Origin: Pontibacter indicus
Lineage (GTDB): Bacteria; Bacteroidota; Bacteroidia; Cytophagales; Hymenobacteraceae
DNA: 64,000 bases
Direction of reading: 5' to 3'
Assembly: GCF_900156345.1 (NCBI RefSeq)
Contig: NZ_FTPP01000002.1
Location: 124,001-188,000 of the forward strand
Part shown: positions 35,456-43,395 of the stretch, piece after piece
Layout: each line of letters begins with the position of its first letter
How positions within the stretch are numbered: position 1 is the stretch's first letter
Made by a program: the position numbers and the translations under genes
Notes under the pieces: model-generated
Told to the model about the DNA's origin: nothing
The model's database searches: none
Seen by the model: only the letters and a program-made list of their open reading frames with translations

Positions 35456-36148
35456 ATGGTAAAATCATTCGGCCTTTCCAGCTGTCTTTTAGGTTTGTTT
35501 TTTCTTACCCTCTTGAGCAGCTGCGAGGGCAACCTGCCTATACCTGGCAAACCGGATGTGATCATTGAAGGGCGCATCACAACAGATGGTACAAAGCCGG
35601 CCCCTCAGATGCGGGTCAAGCTTGTCAGAAGCAAACCAGCCTCTCCTGACATAGACGAACTGACTGCCAAAACGGACGCCAACGGCTACTACAGGTTTAA
35701 ATTCCAGGCTAATCACGAGCTCAACGAGCGGAACTACGGCATCGGCTACGACATCTCTATACCTGAGAACGACCCGTACTTCTGTTCTTCGAGCTATACA
35801 CAAATCGGCCACCTGCCCAGCGCGGATACCACCTTGGTCTACAACTTTACGCTACCCCGCCGGACCGAGATAAAGTGCGTGTACAAAGACCCGGCAAAAG
35901 CCACGCTTTACGAGCTCAACACCATTTTCAGGTTTACTTGTGGCGTAGAGAGCGATGCCAACCAGTTTTTGAACGAGACAGGCGCCGTGAGCATGACCTA
36001 TACCGAGAACCCGCTCTACATTCCTGCCGACATACCTGTTGTGGTCGTGACCCGAGGTATTGACCGGCAGCAGTTAAAAGCGCTGGAGAAGCAGGACACG
36101 ATCTTAGTGCCCTACGGAGTTCCTTATACCCACGTCATCGACTTCTAG
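35456..36148 (+). CDS. Lipoprotein with carboxypeptidase-regulatory-like fold
   Basis: The 230-residue protein has a signal ending in LLSSC (Cys23), a lipoprotein cleavage box. Residues about 33-125 (IIEGRITTDGTKPAPQMRVKLVRSK, TDANGYYRFKFQ) resemble a carboxypeptidase-regulatory/transthyretin-like beta sandwich. The rest is undefined. It should be anchored in the periplasm or outer membrane. It overlaps by 4 bp the end of the converging alpha/beta hydrolase gene. Confidence 0.8.
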   Translation: MVKSFGLSSCLLGLFFLTLLSSCEGNLPIPGKPDVIIEGRITTDGTKPAPQMRVKLVRSKPASPDIDELTAKTDANGYYRFKFQANHELNERNYGIGYDISIPENDPYFCSSSYTQIGHLPSADTTLVYNFTLPRRTEIKCVYKDPAKATLYELNTIFRFTCGVESDANQFLNETGAVSMTYTENPLYIPADIPVVVVTRGIDRQQLKALEKQDTILVPYGVPYTHVIDF

Positions 36149-36966
36149 TGCTCCCTGTAGACTGCCTTCGCCGCGAAGGTATCGAGTAGCTGGATCAGAT
36201 CAGGTATACATTCGAGGTTTAAGGTATGGCCCACATGCTGGAGGATCTCCAGCTCGCCGTGCGGCAATGCCTGGTACATGGCGCGTCCCATTTCCGGGGT
36301 GCAAAGCATGTCTTCTTCGCCGTGCACCACCAACACCGGCACCTGCACTTTCTTCAGTTCCTCTAAATAGTTGCCGCTTTCTTCGGTTGCTCGCACTAGT
36401 TTGAGCAGTCGCTCCGGTGTCGGGCTTTGGCTCGTTTTGCTGTTTTTGAGGTTATCGATCGTGATGATCGGGTTGAGGAAATAGCTGCGCCCCAGCACAA
36501 AAGGCAGCATCACGTCAAGCATGAGCAGATAGCCGCCGGCCAGCAGCGCCTGTTTCCAACTGGCCCCGATCGCGTCGAAATAAGCGTCTTTGTAAGGGAA
36601 GGTAGAGAGCAGCACCCCACGCTGCACCAGCTCCGGATAATGGACCAGAAAGCGTTGCGCCACCGCCCCGCCATAGGATATACCGACCAAGATCGTCTCG
36701 CCTGGCAACTGCAGAGCCCGGAGCAGGTGGGCCACATCAGCGGCGTGCGCCTCAAAGCTGCGGTGCTCCGGCGCCTCATCCGACTGCCCCTGAAACACCA
36801 GGTCCACGAGCACCAACCGGTACTTTTTGCCCAGCGCATGCACCAGCCCCGCCCAGGCCGCCGTCGACTGCGATAGCCCGTTCAGGAAAACCATCGCCTG
36901 TGCGGCCTCCGCATTTCCGTGCAGTTCATAATGCATTTCCAGTCCGTCGGGTAGGCGATGTCGCAT
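36145..36966 (-). CDS. Alpha/beta hydrolase
   Basis: The 273-residue protein has an oxyanion segment MVFLNGLSQSTAAW, the nucleophile elbow GISYGGAVAQ, Asp in VVHGEEDML and His in LQHVGHTLNLE, a complete hydrolase triad. There is no signal peptide, so it is cytoplasmic. The sequence is of the broad esterase/haloperoxidase type, and the substrate is unknown. It converges with the lipoprotein gene and is the first visible gene of its own transcript. Confidence 0.9.
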   Translation of the reverse strand: MRHRLPDGLEMHYELHGNAEAAQAMVFLNGLSQSTAAWAGLVHALGKKYRLVLVDLVFQGQSDEAPEHRSFEAHAADVAHLLRALQLPGETILVGISYGGAVAQRFLVHYPELVQRGVLLSTFPYKDAYFDAIGASWKQALLAGGYLLMLDVMLPFVLGRSYFLNPIITIDNLKNSKTSQSPTPERLLKLVRATEESGNYLEELKKVQVPVLVVHGEEDMLCTPEMGRAMYQALPHGELEILQHVGHTLNLECIPDLIQLLDTFAAKAVYREH

Positions 36967-37244
36967 GGTGGTATGTGTTTAGAGTGAAAGGTTGGTGCCC
37001 TAATCTAAAGGAAAATTCTGAAAGGCGCCGTGCATGGTATAGCCAAACCAGATTTGTATCAGGTGTAGGCTCAAATTTTCGGGGTCAACATTTGTGAAAA
37101 GGGCTTCCTGTAGCTAAGCCGGTTGCCCTGCAGGTACAATTGTTAGGCTTCCGCTAGTCCGGTTGGCAACCGACCTATACCTCATTTTTCCTGGCTACTG
37201 CCCTTCTGAGCTTGCTCATACGTGCGTGGAACGCGAGCAAGGAC

Positions 37245-39413
37245 TTAACAGATCTCGCCTTCCAATAGCTGCTGCGGCTTATCGGCCACTTGTTCAGGTA
37301 TAGCCAGCGGAACAATGAAGTAAAATCGGCTTCCCTGCCCCAACACTGTCTCTACTTGTATAGTACCCCCATGCCGTTCCACAAAATCGCGGCAAAGCAA
37401 CAGGCCCAGTCCGGTGCCTTTCTCGTTGATGGTGCCTTTGGTAGCCATGGCGGGTGTCTCCAGCTTAAAGAGCGTGGCCAGCACATCCGGGCTGATGCCG
37501 GTGCCCTGGTCGGTTACGGCTATCGTCGCCATGTTGCCGGGGCCATCTTCCGCAGCCACCTTAATCAGCCCGCCCGGGTACGAGAACTTAATGGCGTTGT
37601 GCAGCAGGTTGCGCACCACAAAGTCGAGCATGTGCGCATCGGCACGCACCTGCAACTGTTCCGGCACCCGCACCTGCCAGGCAATCTGTTTCGTGTCGGC
37701 CGTGTCTTTGAGCAGGGCCACGTTGCGGTCCACTAGCTCCGCCAGCTGTAGCACCTCCGGCTCGAAGCGCACATGATGCCCCGAGGCCGTCTGGGCCGTG
37801 GACCATTGCAACAGGTTTTCGAGCAGGGCCTGCAGGTTGCGCACCGATACCTGCGTATGGGTGGCGAGCTTCTGCATCTGATCGGGCTTCATCTTGTCGG
37901 AAAAGTTGACGAGGATGTTCAGAAAAGACTCCAGCGTGGCCAGCGGCGTGCGGATGTCGTGCGAGATGATGGAGAAGAAGCGGTCCTTGAAATAGTTGAG
38001 CCGGCGCAGCTTATGCTCCGAGGCTTTGAGCTTGCGCACCGTGTCTTTGAGTTCTTGCGTACGGTGCCGGAGGGCCGCCGTGCGGTTGGCCACCATCACC
38101 TCAAGTTCATTTTTCTGTTGTTCGATCAGCAGCTTGCGCTCCGTTTCCTTCTCACGTTCGAGGCGTTCTTTTTCCAGCACTTTGGCGTTAAGCTCGCTTG
38201 TTACGGTATTCAGCCTGTAGGCCAGACCAAGCGAGAACAGCACCACTTGCGCCACGATACCAACCTGCGCTGCATACAAGGTCACCATGTTATCCGGCAC
38301 CAGATGATTCTCTTTCAGAATGAACAACAACGCCCCTATTACGAACGACACATTGGCGATCAGGAAATAAAGCGCCGGCCGATATCCCTGCCGCAGCGCC
38401 TGTATACTCGTCAGCACCATAGCCACCAGCACCAAACCACCGATGATGCCGATCAGGCTCACACAGGCCTGCAGCAAATCGAGCGGGGTGAAGTAAGAGA
38501 GCAGGCCCATACCTACGGGCAGGATGTAAAGCAAGGCCAGCAGCGTGAGCATTTTGTCCCAGACCGGCATGGTACGCTGCGTGTTGAGGTAGTGGCGCGT
38601 GAACAGCACCCGGAACAGGCCGTTGAAGGTGACGATAAACGGGAAACTGTGCGCATTCCAGAGCGGGGAGTTCGGCCAGAGCAGCTCGATGGCGAAGCCG
38701 TGGTAAAACATAAAGTACAGGCCCGTGCCCAGCAGCGCCAACACATAATACAGGTAGCTGCGGTCGCGCACCGAGGCAAACAGCACCAGGTTGTAGAGCG
38801 TCATCACCAGGATGATGCCGATGAAAATACCCTGCCCGAAAAGCCTGTCGCTGTTGGCGGCGCTCACCTGTTCCGGCAGCAGCAACTGCACCTGCAGCGC
38901 CTGTGGCTTGTACAGGTTGATGTCGCCCTGCAGCCGCAGGTATAGCGTGGTGGTACTGTTGGGCAGCAACTCCAGCCGGATGTAGGGTTTATGCGACGGC
39001 ACGTCCCGCTCGCCGATGGGCAGTAGCTGACCGGTGCGTTTTAAGGTATAGCCTGTCTTGTTTTGCTGATAGAGTTCAATGTGGCTCCAGTCGCCAGTAA
39101 AGAGCAGGCGGGTTTGCTCGCGGTCGCTGGGGTTTCGCAACACCACACGTACCCAGTGTACTGTTTTGCCCGGCTGCAGCTCAGCATCTGGATCGTTTAG
39201 GGTGAAGCGCTGCATCAGAACCTGGTCGGCAATGAGGGCAGCACTTGGGTCGTGGTATACCTGTAGTGCCTCGGCTATGCGCTGTTCCGAAGCCGTCACA
39301 TCCACCGTATCCGGTGCCTGCGCACGAGCCTGCAGCGCTGCCAGCAGAAAAGGCAGACAGGCGAGCACCCTAAACAGGCGTCGCAAACAGCAGGTATAGC
39401 AAGGGGCAAGCAT
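37245..39413 (-). CDS. 7TMR-DISM sensor histidine kinase
   Basis: The 722-residue protein has a signal peptide (to about residue 32), an extracytoplasmic 7TMR-DISMED2-like beta domain at about 40-185, seven membrane helices at about 192-400, a coiled coil at 405-470, and a kinase core. The phosphoacceptor is His485 in FFSIISHDIRTPL. N-box NLLHNAIKFS, G1 DQGTGIS and G2 GTGLGL are all intact. It likely senses small carbohydrates or related ligands outside the cell. A LytTR response regulator lies divergently 121 bp away and is the probable partner, because no regulator follows the kinase. Confidence 0.93.
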   Translation of the reverse strand: MLAPCYTCCLRRLFRVLACLPFLLAALQARAQAPDTVDVTASEQRIAEALQVYHDPSAALIADQVLMQRFTLNDPDAELQPGKTVHWVRVVLRNPSDREQTRLLFTGDWSHIELYQQNKTGYTLKRTGQLLPIGERDVPSHKPYIRLELLPNSTTTLYLRLQGDINLYKPQALQVQLLLPEQVSAANSDRLFGQGIFIGIILVMTLYNLVLFASVRDRSYLYYVLALLGTGLYFMFYHGFAIELLWPNSPLWNAHSFPFIVTFNGLFRVLFTRHYLNTQRTMPVWDKMLTLLALLYILPVGMGLLSYFTPLDLLQACVSLIGIIGGLVLVAMVLTSIQALRQGYRPALYFLIANVSFVIGALLFILKENHLVPDNMVTLYAAQVGIVAQVVLFSLGLAYRLNTVTSELNAKVLEKERLEREKETERKLLIEQQKNELEVMVANRTAALRHRTQELKDTVRKLKASEHKLRRLNYFKDRFFSIISHDIRTPLATLESFLNILVNFSDKMKPDQMQKLATHTQVSVRNLQALLENLLQWSTAQTASGHHVRFEPEVLQLAELVDRNVALLKDTADTKQIAWQVRVPEQLQVRADAHMLDFVVRNLLHNAIKFSYPGGLIKVAAEDGPGNMATIAVTDQGTGISPDVLATLFKLETPAMATKGTINEKGTGLGLLLCRDFVERHGGTIQVETVLGQGSRFYFIVPLAIPEQVADKPQQLLEGEIC

Positions 39414-39534
39414 ACGTCAATTTACAAAATAATCTCAGTTCAGCTATACTACCAGGTACAAGAGATTTCGCCAATGGAATCCTTTTGCTATATTGAGCTG
39501 CTATACCTGACCTATTTTACCTATACCCTTGCCT

Positions 39535-40299
39535 ATGTCCCAGCTAAAGTTACTGATTGCAGAAGATGATGTGGTGATTGCCCAGAACCTGTCGCTTTCG
39601 CTGGAGTCGATGGGCTATGAGGTATGCCAGGTGGTAAGTTCGGGAGAGGAGCTGCTCCTGCAGGTGCACCAGCATCAACCGGACCTGATCATCCTCGACA
39701 TCACGCTCGAGGGCAAGCTCGACGGCATCGAAACGGCGGCCCTCCTGTCGAAAGCGACGAAAGTGCCCTTCATTTTTATGACGGCTTTCTCGGACAAGGA
39801 GACCATCGACAGGGCTAAGCAAACCAACCCGCATGCCTACCTGGTGAAGCCTTTTGATGTCCGAACGCTACAAAGCAGCATCGAGCTGGCCATCCACAAT
39901 GCCGGCACCCGGCAGTTGCAGCCTGCACAAGCCTCTACTATACCTACCCAGCCCACCGATACCGTGGAGGCCGACAACTTTCTGCTCCACGACGCCCTGT
40001 TTGTGAAAGTGCGCAACCGCCTCGAAAAAGTGATGCTCGAAGACATCATCTGGGCCGAGGCGCAGGACATCTACTGCAACATCAAAACCCGCACGCACCT
40101 GCACCTGGTCAGCCAAAGCCTGAAGAACCTGGAGCAGCGCCTGCCGACAAACAAGTTTATGCGCGTGCACCGCTCCTACATCGTACAACTCACCGCCATC
40201 GAAGCCATCGAGGACAACAACATTCTCATCGGCGGCAAACAGATCCCGATCGGCAACACCCACCGTGACGCCTTGCTCAAGCGACTGCAAATTTTGTAA
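39535..40299 (+). CDS. LytTR-family response regulator
   Basis: The 254-residue protein has a receiver domain at about 4-120 with the acidic pair in IAEDD, the phospho-acceptor Asp55 (LIILDITLEG) and the Lys in AYLVKPFD. A LytTR DNA-binding domain at about 155-250 follows (DALFVKVRNRLEKVMLEDIIWAEAQDIYCNI, LPTNKFMRVHRSYIVQL). ATG at 39535 is preferred to TTG at 39529. It is divergent from the 7TMR-DISM kinase and presumably forms its two-component pair. The upstream 100 bp carry three TATACC words. Confidence 0.93.
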   Translation: MSQLKLLIAEDDVVIAQNLSLSLESMGYEVCQVVSSGEELLLQVHQHQPDLIILDITLEGKLDGIETAALLSKATKVPFIFMTAFSDKETIDRAKQTNPHAYLVKPFDVRTLQSSIELAIHNAGTRQLQPAQASTIPTQPTDTVEADNFLLHDALFVKVRNRLEKVMLEDIIWAEAQDIYCNIKTRTHLHLVSQSLKNLEQRLPTNKFMRVHRSYIVQLTAIEAIEDNNILIGGKQIPIGNTHRDALLKRLQIL

Positions 40300-40332
40300 A
40301 GTTTGGGAGTTTAGGAGTTAGAGAGTTCTGAT
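40300..40332. repeat. Low-complexity GAGTTTAGG string after the LytTR gene
   Basis: AAGTTTGGGAGTTTAGGAGTT units begin at the stop codon, as with the repeat at 32764. Confidence 0.7.
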
Positions 40333-40418
40333 GTAGCAATGTTACACTGTAACGGTGTGTCGGAGTTGCGTGCGTGAGGCCATTTGAAGGAATAGGCAGC
40401 GACCTGTGCAATCGAGCC

Positions 40419-40502
40419 TGTCATCTCGAATGAAATGAGAGATCTGAGTTTTAGTAGAGCATGTTCAATCATCCAGATTTCTCACTTGCGTTTGAAATGA
40501 CA
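40419..40502. repeat. Imperfect intergenic palindrome (TGTCATnTCnAA type)
   Basis: Left arm 40419-40446 (TGTCATCTCGAATGAAATGA...) and right arm 40473-40502 are inverted, with several mismatches, around a 26-bp centre. The TGTCAT...AGAnATCTG ends resemble strings I recall as frequent in Bacteroidota intergenic DNA. Confidence 0.8.
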
Positions 40503-40593
40503 AAAATCTTGGCCTATGACCCAACCAAGACGTGCACCGCTATACTTTCCCGAACCGTCCAGAAGATTTCCACCGGAAGAAGCAAGCGTAACC

Positions 40594-40656
40594 TAATCAC
40601 ACACCATCACTTGATTGATTAATTACTCACTCATTCACTAACTCACTCCATCACGC
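40594..40656. repeat. Low-complexity string with ACTCACTCATTC units
   Basis: The reverse complement of TTTAGTGAATGAGTGAGG-type units at 28230. Degenerate tandem pattern; no coding signal. Confidence 0.6.
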
Positions 40657-40785
40657 AATTAAAGCCCGCCTCCTCTCTTACCAATTTCACCTCAAATTAT
40701 TCCCGTTTGGCAAGTATAGCCTTCTGTCAATGTTTATTATTAGCTAAATTAAATCAATCATTCCTTAGCAATAATACCATCAAGC

Positions 40786-42342
40786 ATGAATAGTATGGCA
40801 TCATCGGAGCTTGTAATAGCTGGTTGGGTACTCGTACTTGCCTATGCAGGCATTATCCTGTTTTTCGTGATCCGGGGGGCACTGCGCATCCGCTCGATCT
40901 CCGATTATGCGCTTGGCAGCGTGGCTTTTTCGCCGCTGGCTGTAGGGTTGGCGCTGGCTGCCTCCATGACGAGTGCTGCTACCTTTATAATCAATCCGGG
41001 CTTTGTGGCGCTGTACGGCATCAGTGGGGTCATCTCCATGGCCATTGCCCTGCCTGCCGCAGCCCTGGTGTCGCTAGTCGTGCTGACCAAGGGCTTCCGT
41101 AAAATGGGGACCGCCGTGAAAGCGCAGACGATGGCCCAGTGGATGGGACTGACCTACAAGAGCCGCGGTTATGCCACGTTCTTTGCCTTCCTGTCGCTGC
41201 TGCTCATCACGTTCATTGTCCTCATCTGCGTGGGACTCACCAAGGTGATGGCCAGTGTGCTCAACGTCAACGAGCTGTACATGTGCGCGGGCATTGTGGT
41301 ATTTGTATTCGGCTACATGATGTTCGGAGGCGCCAACTCGATGGTGTATACCAACATGATTCAGGCGGTGCTGATGCTGATCGTAGCTTTCATCCTGCTA
41401 GGCTCCGGCTACGAGCACTTCAGCAACGGCGTGCACGGCTTCCTGGATAAGCTGGCGGCCATCGACCCGCTGCTCGTGTCCACCACCAACCCCGAGAGCT
41501 TTCTCTTCCGCGACTACTTTGAGATCATTTTCTGCCAGGTGATCATTGGCATCGCCATCGTTTGTCAACCGCACATCATCACAAAGTCGCTGCTTCTCAA
41601 AAACGAAAAAGATGTGAACCTATACCTGCTAACGGGAATCTTGGCGCAGGGCCTCTTCTTCCTGGTGGTATTCGCCGGCCTCTACGCCCGTCTCTCTTTC
41701 CCCGACCTAACGGTAAACGGCCAGGAGCTGTCGGTGGACAGCATCATGTCGGTCTATGTGGTGCAGGAGTTCCCGGTATACATGGGCTTGCTGGTGCTGC
41801 TGGGGCTCATCTCTGCGGGGCTCTCTACCTTAGAAGGTCTTATCCAGTCACTCTCGATCACCATTACCTCCGATATCCTGACGCCGATCGTGGGCGACAG
41901 CATCGCAACACGGGGTGTTGTGGTGAACCGGATTGTGATAGTGGTGCTAGCTGCTGTTACCATCTGGCTGACTTTTGACCAGCTGCAGAACCCGAACCTG
42001 AGCGTGGGTATTTTTGCGCAGAATGGGGTATACGCTTATTTTTCGGCCGCCTTCGTGCCGGTGCTGTTTGGCATGTTCCTGCGCCGCGTGCCATTGATTG
42101 CGCCGGTGGCGGCCTCCATCACATCGGTTATCGTGCATTTTAGTGTGTACTACGGTGGCCTGACTACCTACATGCAGGCGCCGGTGCGCAACCCGGGCAT
42201 AGCCGCTGCGCTGGCCATATTGGCTTCGGTGGCGGTCGGCCTTATTTTTTACTATGCTTTCCGAAAACCTGCCACTGAAACGGCAACAGAAGACACGTCA
42301 CTTTTAACCGAACCGACCTATGAAAGTGAGCTCAAAAACTAA
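40786..42342 (+). CDS. Sodium:solute symporter (SSS family)
   Basis: The 518-residue protein has about 13 hydrophobic helices and SSS-type signatures, including SISDYALGSVAFSPLAVGLALAASMTSAATFIINPGFVALYG and GLISAGLSTLEGLIQSLSITITSDI. It sits in the inner membrane and takes up an organic solute with sodium. Substrate cannot be read reliably; family relatives carry proline, pantothenate, lactate or short-chain acids. Its end overlaps the next gene by 23 bp, so the two are cotranslated. The downstream enzymes hint at a hydroxy-acid substrate. Confidence 0.92.
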   Translation: MNSMASSELVIAGWVLVLAYAGIILFFVIRGALRIRSISDYALGSVAFSPLAVGLALAASMTSAATFIINPGFVALYGISGVISMAIALPAAALVSLVVLTKGFRKMGTAVKAQTMAQWMGLTYKSRGYATFFAFLSLLLITFIVLICVGLTKVMASVLNVNELYMCAGIVVFVFGYMMFGGANSMVYTNMIQAVLMLIVAFILLGSGYEHFSNGVHGFLDKLAAIDPLLVSTTNPESFLFRDYFEIIFCQVIIGIAIVCQPHIITKSLLLKNEKDVNLYLLTGILAQGLFFLVVFAGLYARLSFPDLTVNGQELSVDSIMSVYVVQEFPVYMGLLVLLGLISAGLSTLEGLIQSLSITITSDILTPIVGDSIATRGVVVNRIVIVVLAAVTIWLTFDQLQNPNLSVGIFAQNGVYAYFSAAFVPVLFGMFLRRVPLIAPVAASITSVIVHFSVYYGGLTTYMQAPVRNPGIAAALAILASVAVGLIFYYAFRKPATETATEDTSLLTEPTYESELKN

Positions 42343-43354
42343 GCTAGCACTGGCCGCGCTTGGCCTGATCTGCCTGCAAACGGCCTGCCAGTCGGCACAG
42401 CATTTCGCCACCTCTGCAGGTATAGAAAAGACGGCAGACACCGCAACTGCCAGTACTGAGGCTACCGTAGCCGCTCCAGCTGCAGACCCGGTGTTCGAAG
42501 GGTTGAACTACCGGTATGCGGTCAAAAAAGTAAAATTGCCAAACGGCACCAGAGTAGCTTATACCGACGAAGGGAAAGGCCCCGAAACGCTCATCTTCAT
42601 TCACGGGTTGGGCAGTTACCTACCCGCCTGGGACAAGAACGTGGCTGAACTGAGTAAGCATTATCGCTGCATCGCCATCGACCTGCCCGGCTACGGCAAG
42701 TCCGACAAAGCCGATATAACCACAGGTATGGCGAGCTACGCTGACAATGTGCTGGCCCTGATGGATGCGCTCAAATTGGAGCGAGCTACCTTGGTCGGGC
42801 ACTCCATGGGTGGACAGATCGCCATCACTGCCGCTCTGAAGGCACCGCAGCGCGTCAAGCACCTGGTTCTGGCCGCTCCGGCAGGTATAGAAACCTTCAC
42901 GGACCAGCAGAAGCAGCTTTTCAAGATGACGGTGACGCCCGAAAGTGTGCAGAAAACCACGCCGGAGCAGGTGGTGGCCAACTTCAAAGTGAACTTCCAC
43001 CAGATGCCTGCCGATGTGCAATACATGATCGACGATCGCCTGAAAATGGCCGAATCTGCTGAGTTTGGGGCCTACAGTAAAGCGGTGGCGGGCAGCGTGG
43101 CCGCCATGGTCGACGAGCCGGTGTACGAGCAGCTGCCGCAGGTGCAGGTACCCACGCTGATTATTTTCGGCGATAATGACGCACTTATACCGAATCGTTA
43201 CCTGAATCCCAACCTGACCACTCAGGCCGTAGCCGAAACCGCACGCGACCGCATTCCCAACAGCCAGCTGGTGATGCTACCTGAAACGGGGCATTTCCTG
43301 CAGTACGAGCAGGCCGGAGCCTTCAACAAAGCGATCCGGGATTTTCTGAAATAG
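42320..43354 (+). CDS. Exported alpha/beta hydrolase
   Basis: The 344-residue protein starts with an N-terminal signal ending QTAC (Cys23), a lipoprotein-like box with an unusual Gln. After an Ala/Thr-rich linker comes an alpha/beta hydrolase: oxyanion IHGLGSYLPAW, nucleophile Ser162 in VGHSMGGQIA, Asp in IIFGDNDALIP, His in ETGHFLQYEQ. It should act in the periplasm or on the outer membrane. Its start overlaps the symporter by 23 bp, and the TonB receptor follows 41 bp later. I infer that it cleaves an ester whose product the symporter imports. Confidence 0.9.
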   Translation: MKVSSKTKLALAALGLICLQTACQSAQHFATSAGIEKTADTATASTEATVAAPAADPVFEGLNYRYAVKKVKLPNGTRVAYTDEGKGPETLIFIHGLGSYLPAWDKNVAELSKHYRCIAIDLPGYGKSDKADITTGMASYADNVLALMDALKLERATLVGHSMGGQIAITAALKAPQRVKHLVLAAPAGIETFTDQQKQLFKMTVTPESVQKTTPEQVVANFKVNFHQMPADVQYMIDDRLKMAESAEFGAYSKAVAGSVAAMVDEPVYEQLPQVQVPTLIIFGDNDALIPNRYLNPNLTTQAVAETARDRIPNSQLVMLPETGHFLQYEQAGAFNKAIRDFLK

Positions 43355-43395
43355 CACTCAAACCATAACCTTAAATATCTAACCTACTTATTCTC

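Larger units (their letters stand above)
40333..40785. other. Intergenic region before the symporter
   Basis: It holds a 13-bp palindrome, GTTACACTGTAAC (40341-40353), a palindromic repeat (40419-40502) and a low-complexity string (40594-40656). The last 120 bases before the symporter are AT-rich, but no clear TAnnTTTG element is seen. Confidence 0.55.

Noticed and set aside
37211..37241. Hairpin after the histidine kinase as terminator
   Set aside because: The 7-bp stem has a 17-nt loop and no T tract on the minus strand.
37773..38945. Long plus-strand open frame of 390 codons
   Set aside because: It is antisense to the histidine kinase, whose motifs are intact. The product is rich in His, Gln and Arg, as expected for a shadow frame.
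40341..40353. GTTACACTGTAAC palindrome as an operator of the symporter
   Set aside because: It is more than 430 bp from the start and short enough to occur by chance.
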